NCBI RefSeq assembly: GCF_008370045.1
Contig: NZ_VOBN01000001.1
Span: forward strand, 62,001 to 126,000
Reading direction: 5' to 3'
DNA length: 64,000 bases
Source: Pseudomonas sp. ANT_J12
GTDB lineage: Bacteria; Pseudomonadota; Gammaproteobacteria; Pseudomonadales; Pseudomonadaceae
This document shows positions 8,109-17,290 of the stretch, in pieces. The position numbers and the translations under genes are program-made. Positions within the stretch are counted from its first letter, which is position 1; every line of letters starts with the position of its first letter. Below the pieces are notes generated by a model. That model saw only the letters and a list, made by a program, of their open reading frames with translations. It was not told where the DNA came from and made no database searches.

Positions 8109-9104
8109 ATGAAAGCTTACGCCGTACCTTTCGAGAAGTTCGTCAACCTGGCCGACGCCCGCCTGGGCACCAAAATCATCTCGGTCACCGATGACTGGTT
8201 CGCTGATGCCAACCGCCTGTTCCAGCCGACCCCGGCCGTGTGGAAAGAAGGCGTGTTCGATGACAACGGCAAGTGGATGGACGGCTGGGAATCGCGCCGC
8301 AAACGCTTCGAAGGCTATGACAGCGCAGTGATTCGCCTGGGTGTCGCGGGTTCGATCAAAGGCGTGGACATCGACACTTCATTCTTCACCGGTAACTACC
8401 CGCCGTCGGCGTCCCTGGAAGCCTGTTTCCTGGCTGAAGGCGAGCCGACCGAAAACACCCAGTGGGTTGAAGTGCTGTCGGCCGTCGAGCTGCAAGGCAA
8501 CAGCCACCACTACCACGAAATCAACAACGACCAGGCCTTCAGCCACCTGCGCTTCAACATCTACCCGGATGGCGGCGTAGCGCGTCTGCGTGTGTACGGT
8601 GTGCCGCACCGTGACTGGTCGGCGGTGGGCGACAACGAGCAGATCGACCTGGCCGCAGCCCTCAACGGTGGCCGCGCACTCGCCTGCTCCGACGAACATT
8701 TCGGTCGCATGAGCAACATCCTCAACCCGGGCCGTGGCATCAACATGGGCGATGGCTGGGAAACCGCACGTCGTCGCACACCGGGCAATGACTGGGTGAT
8801 CGTGGCGCTGGGTCATGCCGGCGAAGTCGAGAAAGTCATCGTCGACACCCTGCACTTCAAGGGCAACTACCCGGACACCTGCTCCATTCAAGGTGCATTC
8901 GTGAAGGGCGGTACCGACAGCCAGATCGAAACCCAATCGCTGTTCTGGCGCGAACTGCTGCCGGCGCAGAAACTGGAAATGCACGCCGAACACGCCTTCG
9001 CCGAGCAGATCAAGGCCCTGGGGCCGATCACCCACATCCGCCTCAATGTGTTCCCGGATGGGGGCGTGAGTCGCCTGCGCGTATTGGGCAAGGTCGCTAA
9101 ATAA
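8109..9104 (+). CDS. alc: Allantoicase
   Basis: 331 residues, full length. Hydrolyses allantoate to (S)-ureidoglycolate and urea. Two homologous allantoicase repeats are visible: [19 protein letters not shown]...FFTGNYPP and [19 protein letters not shown]...FKGNYPD, each ending in a RLRVYG/RLRVLG strand. It starts 90 bp after uraD with AAGAAGA before the ATG and ends just before a long inverted repeat that separates it from allA. Cytosolic; no signal peptide. Confidence 0.95.
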   Translation: MKAYAVPFEKFVNLADARLGTKIISVTDDWFADANRLFQPTPAVWKEGVFDDNGKWMDGWESRRKRFEGYDSAVIRLGVAGSIKGVDIDTSFFTGNYPPSASLEACFLAEGEPTENTQWVEVLSAVELQGNSHHYHEINNDQAFSHLRFNIYPDGGVARLRVYGVPHRDWSAVGDNEQIDLAAALNGGRALACSDEHFGRMSNILNPGRGINMGDGWETARRRTPGNDWVIVALGHAGEVEKVIVDTLHFKGNYPDTCSIQGAFVKGGTDSQIETQSLFWRELLPAQKLEMHAEHAFAEQIKALGPITHIRLNVFPDGGVSRLRVLGKVAK

Positions 9105-9109
9105 CACCC

Positions 9110-9219
9110 GATCGTTCCCACGCTCTGCGTGGGAATGCATCACCGGACGCTCCGCGTCCGCTTTGGATGTGACGCAGAGCGTCACCGGCTGCATTCCCAC
9201 GCAGAGCGTGGGAACGATC
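9110..9219. repeat. Long inverted repeat (GATCGTTCCC family)
   Basis: 110-bp hairpin of the same family as 3234-3344, located inside the catabolic operon between alc and allA, where it may protect the upstream mRNA from 3' exonucleases. Confidence 0.85.
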
Positions 9220-9247
9220 AACAGAACTCAACGAAAAGAAGACCAGC

Positions 9248-9751
9248 ATGCGCACACTGACGATTGAACCGCTGACCAAAGAAGCTTTCGCCCCTTTCGG
9301 TGATGTGATCGAAACCGACGGCAGCGATCACTTCATGATCAACAACGGTTCGACCATGCGCTTTCATAAACTGGCGACGGTGCAAACCGCCACGCCAGAA
9401 GACAACGCGATCATCAGCATCTTCCGCGCCGACGCGCAGGACATGCCGCTGACCGTCAGCATGCTGGAGCGTCACCCGCTGGGCAGCCAGGCTTTCATTC
9501 CGCTGCTCGGCAACCCCTTTCTGATCGTGGTCGCGCCACTTGGCGATGAACCTGTATCAGGCTTGGTCCGCGCCTTCGTCACCAACGGCAGGCAGGGCAT
9601 TAATTACCATCGCGGCGTTTGGCACCATCCGGTGCTGACGATCGAAAAGCGGGATGACTTCCTGGTGGTTGATCGCAGTGGCACAGGCAATAACTGCGAT
9701 GAGCATTTTTTCAAAGAGGATGAGCGGTTGATCCTTGCCCCCCACCAATAA
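9248..9751 (+). CDS. allA: Ureidoglycolate lyase
   Basis: 167 residues. Splits ureidoglycolate into glyoxylate and urea, the last step encoded in this cluster. Cupin-like family with conserved LTKEAFAPFGDVIE at the N-terminus, HPLGSQAFIPL and the INYHRGVWHHPV segment carrying active-site His residues. ATG 9248 follows AAGAAGACCAG. It belongs to the puuE operon by orientation, although the 110-bp repeat separates it from alc. Confidence 0.95.
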   Translation: MRTLTIEPLTKEAFAPFGDVIETDGSDHFMINNGSTMRFHKLATVQTATPEDNAIISIFRADAQDMPLTVSMLERHPLGSQAFIPLLGNPFLIVVAPLGDEPVSGLVRAFVTNGRQGINYHRGVWHHPVLTIEKRDDFLVVDRSGTGNNCDEHFFKEDERLILAPHQ

Positions 9752-9801
9752 GAGAAGGTCTGATCACTCGACAACAGAGTGACAGGCGAGAGGTAAAGAC
9801 T

Positions 9802-11103
9802 GTGGAAGCACATCTGTTGGAATGGCTGAACCTGAGCGTGCGCTGGGTTCACATGATTACTGGCGTGGCCTGGATCGGTGCGTCGTTCTATTTCGTCTGG
9901 CTGGAAAACAACCTCAATCGGGTCAACCCGAAAAGTGGTCTGGCAGGCGATCTGTGGGCGATCCACGGCGGCGGTATCTATCACCTGGAAAAATACAAAC
10001 TGGCTCCACCGACCATGCCGGACAACCTGCACTGGTTCAAATGGGAAGCCTACTTCACCTGGATGTCGGGGATCGCGCTGCTGTGCGTGGTGTTCTACTC
10101 CAACCCGACACTCTATCTGCTGGCCCCGGGCAGCACCCTGAGCGGTCCTGAAGGCGTGGCCATCGGTATCGGCTCGCTGTTCATCGGCTGGTTCATCTAC
10201 TCCTTCCTCTGCGACTCGGCCCTGGGCAAACGCCCTGCCCTGCTCGGCGGCATCCTGTTCGTTTTGATCATTGCGGCGGCCTACGGCTTCAGCAAAGTGT
10301 TCAGCGGTCGTGGTGCGTACCTGCACGTCGGCGCGATCATCGGCACCATCATGGTCGGTAACGTGTTCCGCATCATCATGCCGGCGCAACGGGCACTGGT
10401 GGCGGCGATTGCCGAGAACCGCACGCCCGATCCGGCGCTGCCGGCCAAAGGCTTGCTGCGTTCGCGTCATAACAACTACTTCACCTTGCCGGTGCTGTTC
10501 ATCATGATCAGCAACCACTTCCCGAGCACCTTCGGCAGCCAATACAACTGGCTGATCCTGGCCGGGATCGCGGTGCTGGCGGTGTTGGTGCGTCACTACT
10601 TCAACACCCGCCACGACAGCCACAAGTTTGCCTGGACCCTGCCGGTCGCAGCCGTCGGCATGATCAGCCTGGCCTACGTGACGGGCCCGGCGCAAATGCC
10701 GAGCGCACCGGAAGTGGCCAAGGCCCCTGGCACCATCGAGTACCAACCGTTGCCGGAAACCGCCGTCGGTGGAGGCCTCAAACCTGAAGCGGCGAAACCT
10801 GCAGCTCCAGCCGCCGCACCGGCGCAAGCATCGAACCAGGGCCCGGCGTTCGACAAGGTGCACAGCGTGATTCAGGAACGCTGCGCCGTGTGTCATTCGG
10901 CCAAACCCACCAGCCCGCTGTTCAGTGCAGCCCCGGCCGGCGTGATGTTCGATACCCCGCAACAAATCCAGCAATTGGCCCCGCGGATCCAGGCGCAAGC
11001 CGTCGCCAGCCAGATCATGCCACTGGGCAACATCACACAGATGACCCAACAGGAACGTGACCTGATTGGTGCGTGGATTGTTCAGGGAGCCCAGACCAAT
11101 TAA
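9802..11103 (+). CDS. puuD: Membrane-bound urate oxidase (urate hydroxylase) PuuD with cytochrome c domain
   Basis: 433 residues. The N-terminal ~300 residues form the multi-span membrane domain of the PuuD family (WVHMITGVAWIGASFYFVWL, then DLWAIHGGGIYHLEKY); after a Pro/Ala-rich linker (about 310-345) comes a periplasmic c-type cytochrome domain with one haem site, C361-A-V-C-H365. It oxidises urate to 5-hydroxyisourate and passes electrons towards the respiratory chain, unlike the soluble uricase which uses oxygen directly. GTG 9802 has AGAGGTAAAG before it. Its product is the substrate of HiuH. Confidence 0.95.
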   Translation: MEAHLLEWLNLSVRWVHMITGVAWIGASFYFVWLENNLNRVNPKSGLAGDLWAIHGGGIYHLEKYKLAPPTMPDNLHWFKWEAYFTWMSGIALLCVVFYSNPTLYLLAPGSTLSGPEGVAIGIGSLFIGWFIYSFLCDSALGKRPALLGGILFVLIIAAAYGFSKVFSGRGAYLHVGAIIGTIMVGNVFRIIMPAQRALVAAIAENRTPDPALPAKGLLRSRHNNYFTLPVLFIMISNHFPSTFGSQYNWLILAGIAVLAVLVRHYFNTRHDSHKFAWTLPVAAVGMISLAYVTGPAQMPSAPEVAKAPGTIEYQPLPETAVGGGLKPEAAKPAAPAAAPAQASNQGPAFDKVHSVIQERCAVCHSAKPTSPLFSAAPAGVMFDTPQQIQQLAPRIQAQAVASQIMPLGNITQMTQQERDLIGAWIVQGAQTN

Positions 11104-11114
11104 TCGCTGAAAAG

Positions 11115-11180
11115 CTTCGCGGGCAAGCCTCGCTCCTACAAGGTCCACGCTGACCTGTAGGAGCAAGACTTGCCCGCGAA
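11115..11180. repeat. REP pair (GTAGGAGC family)
   Basis: Two inverted REP units with a short 12-bp loop between puuD and the next permease gene. Confidence 0.85.
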
Positions 11181-11241
11181 CGGCCGCGCCGCGGTCACCT
11201 GATACAAAAATCACAAGAATAAAAAAGATCCGAGGTGTTGC

Positions 11242-12600
11242 ATGTCCGAGCTATCCGAAGCGCGCATCCCCGACGCACCCGCCATTCAGCGTTTGCCCCT
11301 TTTGCAACTGATCCTGGTCGGTCTGCAACATGTTCTGCTGATGTACGGCGGTGCCATCGCGGTGCCGCTGATCATCGGACAGGCCGCTGGCCTGAGTCGT
11401 GAAGAAATCGCCTTCCTGATCAACGCCGACCTGCTGGTGGCCGGCATCGCCACCATCGTGCAATCCCTCGGCATCGGCCCGATGGGCATTCGCATGCCGG
11501 TGATGATGGGCGCCAGTTTCGCTGCGGTCGGCAGCATGGTGGCCATGGCCGGCATGCCCGGGATCGGCTTGCAGGGGATCTTCGGTGCGACCATCGCCGC
11601 CGGGTTCTTCGGCATGCTCATCGCGCCGTTCATGTCCAAAGTCGTGCGTTTCTTCCCGCCGCTGGTGACCGGCACGGTCATCACCTCGATCGGTTTGTCG
11701 CTGTTCCCCGTGGCCGTGAACTGGGCCGGTGGCGGTGCCGGCGCCGCTCAATTCGGCTCGCCTATTTACCTGGCCATCGCCGCACTGGTGCTGGCCACGA
11801 TTCTGCTGGTCCACCGCTTTATGCGCGGGTTCTGGGTCAATATTTCCGTGCTGATCGGCATGTGCCTGGGCTACGTACTCTGCGGCGTGATCGGCATGGT
11901 CGACCTCAGCGGCATGGCCCAGGCGCCGTGGGTGCAGATCGTCACGCCGCTGCATTTCGGCATGCCCAAATTTGAACTCGCACCGATCCTGTCCATGTGC
12001 CTGGTGGTGGTGATTATCTTCGTCGAGTCCACCGGGATGTTCCTCGCCCTGGGCAAGATCACCGACCGCGAAGTCTGCCCACGGATGCTGCGTCGCGGCC
12101 TGCTGTGTGACGCCGCGGCCTCGTTCTTCGCCGGATTCTTCAACACCTTCACCCACTCCTCCTTCGCCCAGAACATCGGCCTGGTGCAGATGACCGGCGT
12201 GCGCTGCCGCTCGGTGACCATCGTCGCCGGTGGCTTGCTGGTGATGCTCAGCCTGGTGCCGAAAGCGGCGTTCCTGGTGGCGTCGATTCCCCCGGCGGTC
12301 CTCGGCGGCGCGGCGATTGCGATGTTCGGCATGGTCGCGGCGACCGGGATCAAAATCCTGCAAGAAGCCGACATCGGCGACCGGCGCAATCAGTTGCTGG
12401 TGGCGGTGAGCATCGGCATGGGCCTGATCCCGGTGGTGCGTCCGGAGTTCTTCGCGCACCTGCCGATGTGGATGAGCCCGATCACCCACAGCGGCATCGC
12501 CATGGCGACCTTGAGTGCCCTGTCCCTGAACCTGCTGTTCAACATTCTCGGCGGTAAAGAGCGCGCAGCCATCAACGACTGCGCCGCCCACCCGCACTGA
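11242..12600 (+). CDS. NCS2 nucleobase permease (urate/xanthine type)
   Basis: 452 residues, with some 12-14 membrane segments. It belongs to the xanthine/urate branch of NCS2 (as UacT, XanQ): LQHVLLMYGGAIAVPLI near the N-terminus, ESTGMFLALGKITDREV in TM8 and SFAQNIGLVQMTGVRCRSVT in TM10, the region that holds the substrate-contacting Gln/Asn. Given its place after puuD it most likely imports urate or xanthine for this pathway; the exact substrate is inferred. It differs from the AzgA-like permease at 3564, so the region carries two separate purine importers. Confidence 0.88.
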   Translation: MSELSEARIPDAPAIQRLPLLQLILVGLQHVLLMYGGAIAVPLIIGQAAGLSREEIAFLINADLLVAGIATIVQSLGIGPMGIRMPVMMGASFAAVGSMVAMAGMPGIGLQGIFGATIAAGFFGMLIAPFMSKVVRFFPPLVTGTVITSIGLSLFPVAVNWAGGGAGAAQFGSPIYLAIAALVLATILLVHRFMRGFWVNISVLIGMCLGYVLCGVIGMVDLSGMAQAPWVQIVTPLHFGMPKFELAPILSMCLVVVIIFVESTGMFLALGKITDREVCPRMLRRGLLCDAAASFFAGFFNTFTHSSFAQNIGLVQMTGVRCRSVTIVAGGLLVMLSLVPKAAFLVASIPPAVLGGAAIAMFGMVAATGIKILQEADIGDRRNQLLVAVSIGMGLIPVVRPEFFAHLPMWMSPITHSGIAMATLSALSLNLLFNILGGKERAAINDCAAHPH

Positions 12601-12652
12601 TCGAAACCTGCGACCTGGCTGCCCTGTGGCAGCCAGCAACTGCCTGCGCCTC

Positions 12653-12682
12653 AACAATAAAAACAAGAGGAAGCACCAGATG
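12653..12682 (+). promoter_or_regulatory. CA-rich leader with ribosome site, no clear gene behind it
   Basis: AACAATAA matches the AANAANAA Hfq/Crc catabolite-repression motif of pseudomonads, followed by AAGAGGAAG and an ATG at 12680. The frame behind it runs into the Tsx-like gene at 13100, but its 140 intervening codons look non-coding (Ser/Arg/Pro-rich, crossing a promoter-like and a terminator-like sequence). Confidence 0.35.
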
Positions 12683-12776
12683 GTTTTTACCCCCTCAAGT
12701 CTGTCGTTTTGCGACGCCAGGCCACCCGCCGCCAACCGTGCCCCAAACCTGTCGTCGGTGCGCTGTTGCGGGGCAC

Positions 12777-12805
12777 TTGAGACCTGGCCAAGGAGTCAGT
12801 ATTCT
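12777..12805 (+). promoter_or_regulatory. Sigma70-like promoter candidate
   Basis: TTGAGA (12777) and TATTCT (12800) separated by 17 bp. A transcript would start near 12812 and meet the terminator at 12907-12950. Confidence 0.45.
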
Positions 12806-12811
12806 CCGCGG

Positions 12812-12950
12812 CCGCCCGAATCCGGTCTAAAAAAAAGCCCGGATTTAATTCCTGACCAGAAAGCCAACTTACCCCGGCACTGGACGGTAGCAAGGCATTC
12901 AAAAATCTCCCGTAATCGACTGTTTTCGAACAGCCGAACGGGAGTTTTTT
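12812..12950 (+). ncRNA. Candidate small RNA upstream of the Tsx-like gene
   Basis: Stretch of about 139 nt bounded by a promoter-like sequence and a strong terminator: outer arms CTCCCGT and ACGGGAG, an inner stem closed by a TTCG loop, then TTTTTT. It could be an independent small RNA or a terminated leader of the Tsx-like gene. No known RNA family was recognised. Confidence 0.35.
12907..12950 (+). terminator. Intrinsic terminator with long stem
   Basis: CTCCCGT/ACGGGAG outer stem, CTGTT-TTCG-AACAG inner stem, and six T. It lies 150 bp before the Tsx-like gene, so that gene needs a promoter downstream or read-through. Confidence 0.75.
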
Positions 12951-13099
12951 GGCTTTTCGAAAGCCTTGGCTCAGCTCTTGCTAACAGCAACAAAGCTGAC
13001 CGAATGGATGAATTTTCAAAGCTGCAAAGAAAGGCGCCACACCAGAGCGCCGACCTAAGAAAAAAAACGTGGAACCACCTACTTTTTGGGAGCAACCGA

Positions 13100-13885
13100 A
13101 TGAAACGTACGTGCACCAGCCTGATGCTCGCGGGATCCTTGCTGGCCGGGGGCCAAGCGATGGCCGGCGACCTGCTGCAATGGCAGAACAACAGCCTGAC
13201 CTACCTGTATGGCAAGGACTTCAAGGTCAACCCGCACATTCAGCAAACCGTCACTTTCGAGCACGCCGATGCCTGGAAATATGGGGATAACTTCCTGTTC
13301 ATCGACAAGATCTTCTACAACGGTGACAAGGACTTCAACAACGGCCCGAACACCTACTACGGTGAGTTCCAGCCCCGCATTTCGTTGGGCAAAGTCCTGG
13401 ACCAGAAGATCGAATTCGGCCCGATCAAAGACGTCTTGCTGGCGATGACTTACGAGTTCGGCGAAGGTGATTCCGAGTCTTACCTGATCGGCCCGGGTTT
13501 CGACCTGGCGATTCCCGGTTTCGACTACTTCCAGCTGAACTTCTACCAGCGCCATCCTGATGGCGATCGTCCAGGCAACAACGTCTGGCAGATCACCCCC
13601 GTCTGGTCCTACACCATCCCGGTCGGTGACTCGAACATCCTGATCGATGGCTACATGGACTGGGTGGTCGACAACGACAAAAACGCCCGTGGCGAATACC
13701 ACGCCAACCTGCACTTCAACCCGCAGGTCAAATACGACCTGGGCAAGGCGCTGAATTTCGGCGAGAAGCAGTTGTACGTCGGTGTGGAATACGACTACTG
13801 GAAGAACAAGTACGGGATTGATGACACCAACGCGTTTACCACCAACCAGAACGTGACGAGCTTCCTGGTGAAGTTCCACTTCTGA
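13100..13885 (+). CDS. Tsx-like nucleoside-specific outer-membrane channel
   Basis: 261 residues. The start ATG 13100 gives a clean signal peptide (MKRTCTSLMLAGSLLAGGQAMA, cleavage after AMA); the frame is open 474 bp further upstream but that part is not protein-like. The mature part is rich in aromatic residues and alternating beta-strand patterns, ends in KFHF (terminal Phe, as in outer-membrane barrels), and resembles the nucleoside-specific channel-forming Tsx/OmpK family. It would give purine nucleosides or bases passage through the outer membrane, consistent with its place after the purine permease and catabolic genes. The family call is by pattern and context. Confidence 0.75.
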   Translation: MKRTCTSLMLAGSLLAGGQAMAGDLLQWQNNSLTYLYGKDFKVNPHIQQTVTFEHADAWKYGDNFLFIDKIFYNGDKDFNNGPNTYYGEFQPRISLGKVLDQKIEFGPIKDVLLAMTYEFGEGDSESYLIGPGFDLAIPGFDYFQLNFYQRHPDGDRPGNNVWQITPVWSYTIPVGDSNILIDGYMDWVVDNDKNARGEYHANLHFNPQVKYDLGKALNFGEKQLYVGVEYDYWKNKYGIDDTNAFTTNQNVTSFLVKFHF

Positions 13886-13982
13886 TGAGCTGAAGACAAG
13901 AGACCGCAGCTGCTATCCGCCACGTGCGCATCCGGGGTGGGTGGGGGTTGTGGTCTTTTGTTTTGTGGTGTCCGGGAGGACG

Positions 13983-14077
13983 TCTTCGCGGGCAAGCCTC
14001 GCTCCTACAGGTTTTGTGTCGTTCGGGGATTATGTGAACGACATAAAATCCGTAGGAGCAAAGCTTGCTCGCGATAG
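13983..14077. repeat. REP pair (GTAGGAGC family)
   Basis: Inverted REP units; the loop itself contains a second inverted pair (GTGTCGTTC / GAACGACAT). Confidence 0.85.
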
Positions 14078-14091
14078 CCACACCGCCAATC

Positions 14092-15265
14092 TCAAGCGGC
14101 GATCACCGGCTCCGCCAACCCCAAAAACCGGCACAACTCATCGCGCTTGGCCAACGCATCCCGCCGCCCGAGATCAATCAACTCGCTGCAATACCCCGCC
14201 TCGAACAGCAGATAACTCAACACCCCCGCCCCGCTGGTCTTGGTCGCACCCGGTCCGCGCAGGAACAGGCGCAACGCTGCCGGCAATTCCTGGCGATGCC
14301 GCGCGGCAATCTCGTCGATTGGCTGGCTCGGCGAAATCACCAGTACTTCCACCGGTGCCACGCCCAGGGCACGGGTCGGCGTGCCATCGGGCATCAAGTG
14401 GCTGAACTGATTCAGACGCTGCAACAGCTCGATATCGCTTTCCAGGCTGTCAATGAACGTGCTGTTGAGCATGTGCCCGCCAATCTGCGCCAGGGTCGGC
14501 TGCTGGCCGGTGTAGGCCCGTTGCAACGGTTGTTCCGGGTCGACCCCGCGCGGGTTGCCGCTGACACCCACCACCAGCACCCTGCTCGCTCCCAGGTGCA
14601 GGGCCGGGCTGATCGGTGCCGACTGGCGCACCGCGCCATCGCCGAAAAACTCTTCGCCGATCTTCACCGGGGCGAACAACAACGGAATCGCCGAGCTGGC
14701 CAGCAAGTGTTCAACGGTCAATTGGGTCGGCACGCCGATCCGCCGATGGCGCAACCAGGCATCGATGGTGCCGCCGCCCTGATAGAACGTCACTGCCTGG
14801 CCGGATTCGTAATCCGAATGCAGTCACCGCCACCGCTTGCAACTGCTTCTGCGCGATGGCCTCGGCGATGCCGTTCATTTGCAGTTTGTCGTTGAGCAAG
14901 CCACGCAGCGGCGAACTGTTGAGCAATGCCACCGGCACCTGGGCGCCGATGCCGAGCAAACTGTGGCTGACAAAGCGGCTGGCCTGGTGGATCACGCCGG
15001 GCCAGTCGCTGCGCAACACCAGATGACTGCGGAAGCCTTGCCAGAACGCGGTCAGGCGCTCGATGGCGCCGCGAAAGTCCATCGCCCCGCTGGCCAGGCT
15101 GACGGCGTTGATCGCCCCGGCCGAGGTGCCGACGATCACCGGGAACGGATTGTCCGCGCCCGGCGGCAGCAATTCGGCAATCGCCGCCAGCACGCCCACC
15201 TGATACGCCGCTCGAGCCCCGCCGCCGGAAAGAATCAACCCTGTAACCGGTTCAGCTGGGCGCAT
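14092..15265 (-). pseudogene. Patatin-like phospholipase, interrupted by a single-base frameshift
   Basis: Two overlapping frames make one patatin-family protein of about 390 residues. The 5' part (from ATG 15265) has the oxyanion-hole motif LSGGGARAAYQ and the nucleophile elbow IVGTSAGAIN; the 3' part has the GDGAVRQ motif with the catalytic Asp. The frames join at AFG: removing one A of the AA at 14811-14812 restores AFGYESGQAVTFYQGG. As it stands the protein would end in an unrelated tail after residue ~150, without the catalytic Asp. Members hydrolyse phospholipid acyl chains. The change may be a real mutation or a sequencing error. It is transcribed with, and just downstream in orientation from, nothing else but ends near a REP; the lpxL-like gene ends 35 bp before its start. 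Confidence 0.85.
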
Positions 15266-15300
15266 CGCAACACTCCATGGTGCTTAAGGGGATCGGTGGT

Positions 15301-16233
15301 TCAACCGCGTTTTGCGTAGAGTTTCGGCTCGCCGGGCGGACGGCTCTTGAAGCGGCGATGGGCCCAGAGGTATTGCTCCGGGCAATCGCGCAAGGCGCCT
15401 TCGACCCATTGATTGATGCGCAGGCAATCGGCCTCTTCGGTCTCGCCGGGGAAACCTTCGAGCGGCGCATGGATCACCAAGCGATAACCACTGCCGTCCG
15501 CCAGTCGCTCCTGGGTGAACGGCACCACCAGCGCCTTGCCCAACCGCGCGAATTTGCTGGTGGCCGTGACGGTCGCCGCCTGAATCCCGAACAGCGGCAC
15601 GAAGATACTTTGCTTGGCGCCGTAGTCCTGATCCGGTGCGTACCAGATCGCCCGGCCCGCCCGCAGCAACTTGAGCATGCCGCGCACGTCGTCGCGTTCT
15701 ACCGCCAGCGAATCGAGGTTGTGCCGCTCGCGGCCGCGCCGCTGGATGTAGTCGAACAATGGATTCTTGTGTTCGCGGTACATGCCATCAATGGTGTGCT
15801 GCTGACCGAGCAATGCCGCGCCGATTTCCAGCGTGGTGAAATGCACAGCCATCAGAATCACGCCCTTGCCGTCGCGTTGGGCTTTTTTCAGATGCTCCAG
15901 GCCTTCGACATGGGCCAGTTTGGCCAGACGCTGGCGCGACCACCACCAACTCATGGCCATTTCGAAGAAAGCGATGCCGGTGGAGGCGAAGTTTTCCTTG
16001 AGCAGGCGCTTGCGCTCCTCGGCGGACTTTTGCGGGAAACACAGCTCAAGATTGCGCTTGGCGATGCGCCGTCGGTCGCCGGCCGCCCGGTACATCAAGG
16101 CACCCAGGAGGCGGCCGACTCGCAGCAACGCCGGATACGGCAACTGGACAATCAGCCACAACAGCCCCAGCCCGCACCACAGCGGCCAGAAACGTGGAGA
16201 AAGAAAGGCGGGACGAAAACGCGGGCGATCCAT
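15301..16233 (-). CDS. Lauroyl/acyl transferase of the LpxL/HtrB family
   Basis: 310 residues. Kdo2-lipid A secondary acyltransferase type: an N-terminal membrane anchor (WPLWCGLGLLWLIVQLP), the catalytic HX4E motif in MAVHFTTLEIG, and YAPDQDYG with the conserved Asp/Tyr. It adds a secondary acyl chain to lipid A at the inner membrane. The ATG at 16233 begins MDRPRFRP; frames upstream run into minC. Divergent from minCDE, an arrangement I recall from other pseudomonads (htrB next to minC). The patatin gene follows 35 bp downstream, so the two may form one transcript. Confidence 0.88.
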   Translation of the reverse strand: MDRPRFRPAFLSPRFWPLWCGLGLLWLIVQLPYPALLRVGRLLGALMYRAAGDRRRIAKRNLELCFPQKSAEERKRLLKENFASTGIAFFEMAMSWWWSRQRLAKLAHVEGLEHLKKAQRDGKGVILMAVHFTTLEIGAALLGQQHTIDGMYREHKNPLFDYIQRRGRERHNLDSLAVERDDVRGMLKLLRAGRAIWYAPDQDYGAKQSIFVPLFGIQAATVTATSKFARLGKALVVPFTQERLADGSGYRLVIHAPLEGFPGETEEADCLRINQWVEGALRDCPEQYLWAHRRFKSRPPGEPKLYAKRG

Positions 16234-16351
16234 TAAAGCTTCCGGAAAGACGATGGCCGCGCATTCTACATCGTTCGACCCGGCTTGCGGCCTGCGGGCG
16301 TTCTCGTTATAAGTCTCGGCACTTTTAGTGACAAGCCGTTGTATGCCGACC

Positions 16352-17089
16352 ATGAGCCAAACCGAACCGCTAGACCAAGATCCTGTGTTCCAGTTGAAGG
16401 GCAGCATGCTCGCCATTACGGTGCTGGAACTGGCCCGTAACGACCTCGAGAACCTCGATCGACAACTGGCCGCCAAGGTTGCCCAGGCGCCGAATTTCTT
16501 CAGCAATGCGCCGCTGGTGCTGGCCCTGGACAAACTCCCGGCCAGCGAAGGCGCCGTCGATTTGCCGGGCCTGATGCGCGTGTGCCGTTCCCATGGCCTG
16601 CGCACCCTGGCGATCCGCGCCAGCCGCATCGAGGACATCGCCGCCGCCATCGCCGTCGACCTGCCGGTGCTGCCGCCGTCCGGTGCCCGTGAGCGGCCGC
16701 TGGACCCGAACGAAGGCGTCGTGGTGAAAAAACCGGAAAAACCACCGGAACCGACGATTAAACCGACCAAGGTAATCACTTCGCCAGTACGTGGTGGCCA
16801 ACAGATCTATGCCCAGGGTGGCGATCTGGTCATCGTTTCGTCGGTCAGCCCGGGGGCGGAACTTCTCGCCGATGGGAACATCCATGTATACGGCCCGATG
16901 CGCGGTCGTGCACTGGCCGGGGTCAAGGGCGACACGAAAGCGCGGATTTTCTGCCAGCAGATGAGCGCCGAACTGCTCTCCATCGCTGGTCATTACAAGG
17001 TTTCCGAGGACCTGCGGCGCGATCCGTTGTGGGGCTCGGGCGTACAAGTCAGCCTGTCGGGCGACGTGTTGAACATCATTCGGCTTTAA
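16352..17089 (+). CDS. minC: Septum site-determining protein MinC
   Basis: 245 residues. Inhibits FtsZ ring formation away from midcell, acting at the membrane through MinD. N-terminal MinC_N domain (residues 8-110, [15 protein letters not shown]), a Pro/Lys-rich linker (about 125-145) and the C-terminal beta-helix domain ([16 protein letters not shown]...GANIHVYG-type repeats ending [11 protein letters not shown]). ATG 16352 begins MSQTEPLDQ, the usual Pseudomonas start; ATG 16343 and GTG 16328 are possible. A 200-bp gap precedes minD, unusually large for the operon but without a terminator. Confidence 0.95.
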   Translation: MSQTEPLDQDPVFQLKGSMLAITVLELARNDLENLDRQLAAKVAQAPNFFSNAPLVLALDKLPASEGAVDLPGLMRVCRSHGLRTLAIRASRIEDIAAAIAVDLPVLPPSGARERPLDPNEGVVVKKPEKPPEPTIKPTKVITSPVRGGQQIYAQGGDLVIVSSVSPGAELLADGNIHVYGPMRGRALAGVKGDTKARIFCQQMSAELLSIAGHYKVSEDLRRDPLWGSGVQVSLSGDVLNIIRL

Positions 17090-17290
17090 CGGATACTGCC
17101 GCATTTTCCAAGCATCTCTAAAACGTAGCGAAAACGGCTCAAACGAAGTAGGAAAAAGGCCAAAAGCAGTGTTTACCGCCGGTAAATACCGCCCAGGACC
17201 GGATTCCAGCCAAGGCTGTCCGACTGCAGTAGTTTTTCAAGAGATGTTTTTCAGGGGCTAAAAGTCCTTTTTCCTTAGGGGTGAAACACC

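Noticed and set aside
11196..11215. TGATACAAAAATC before the second nucleobase permease as a further TTGTATACAA site
   Set aside because: Only one half-site is recognisable; no dyad.
9604..12735. Long open frames opposite puuD and the permease gene
   Set aside because: They are shadow frames of G+C-rich coding DNA, with His/Arg/Gln-rich translations and no domain.
12626..13099. In-frame 5' extension of the Tsx-like gene
   Set aside because: Composition is not protein-like, it crosses a promoter-like element and a terminator, and a proper signal peptide begins at 13100.
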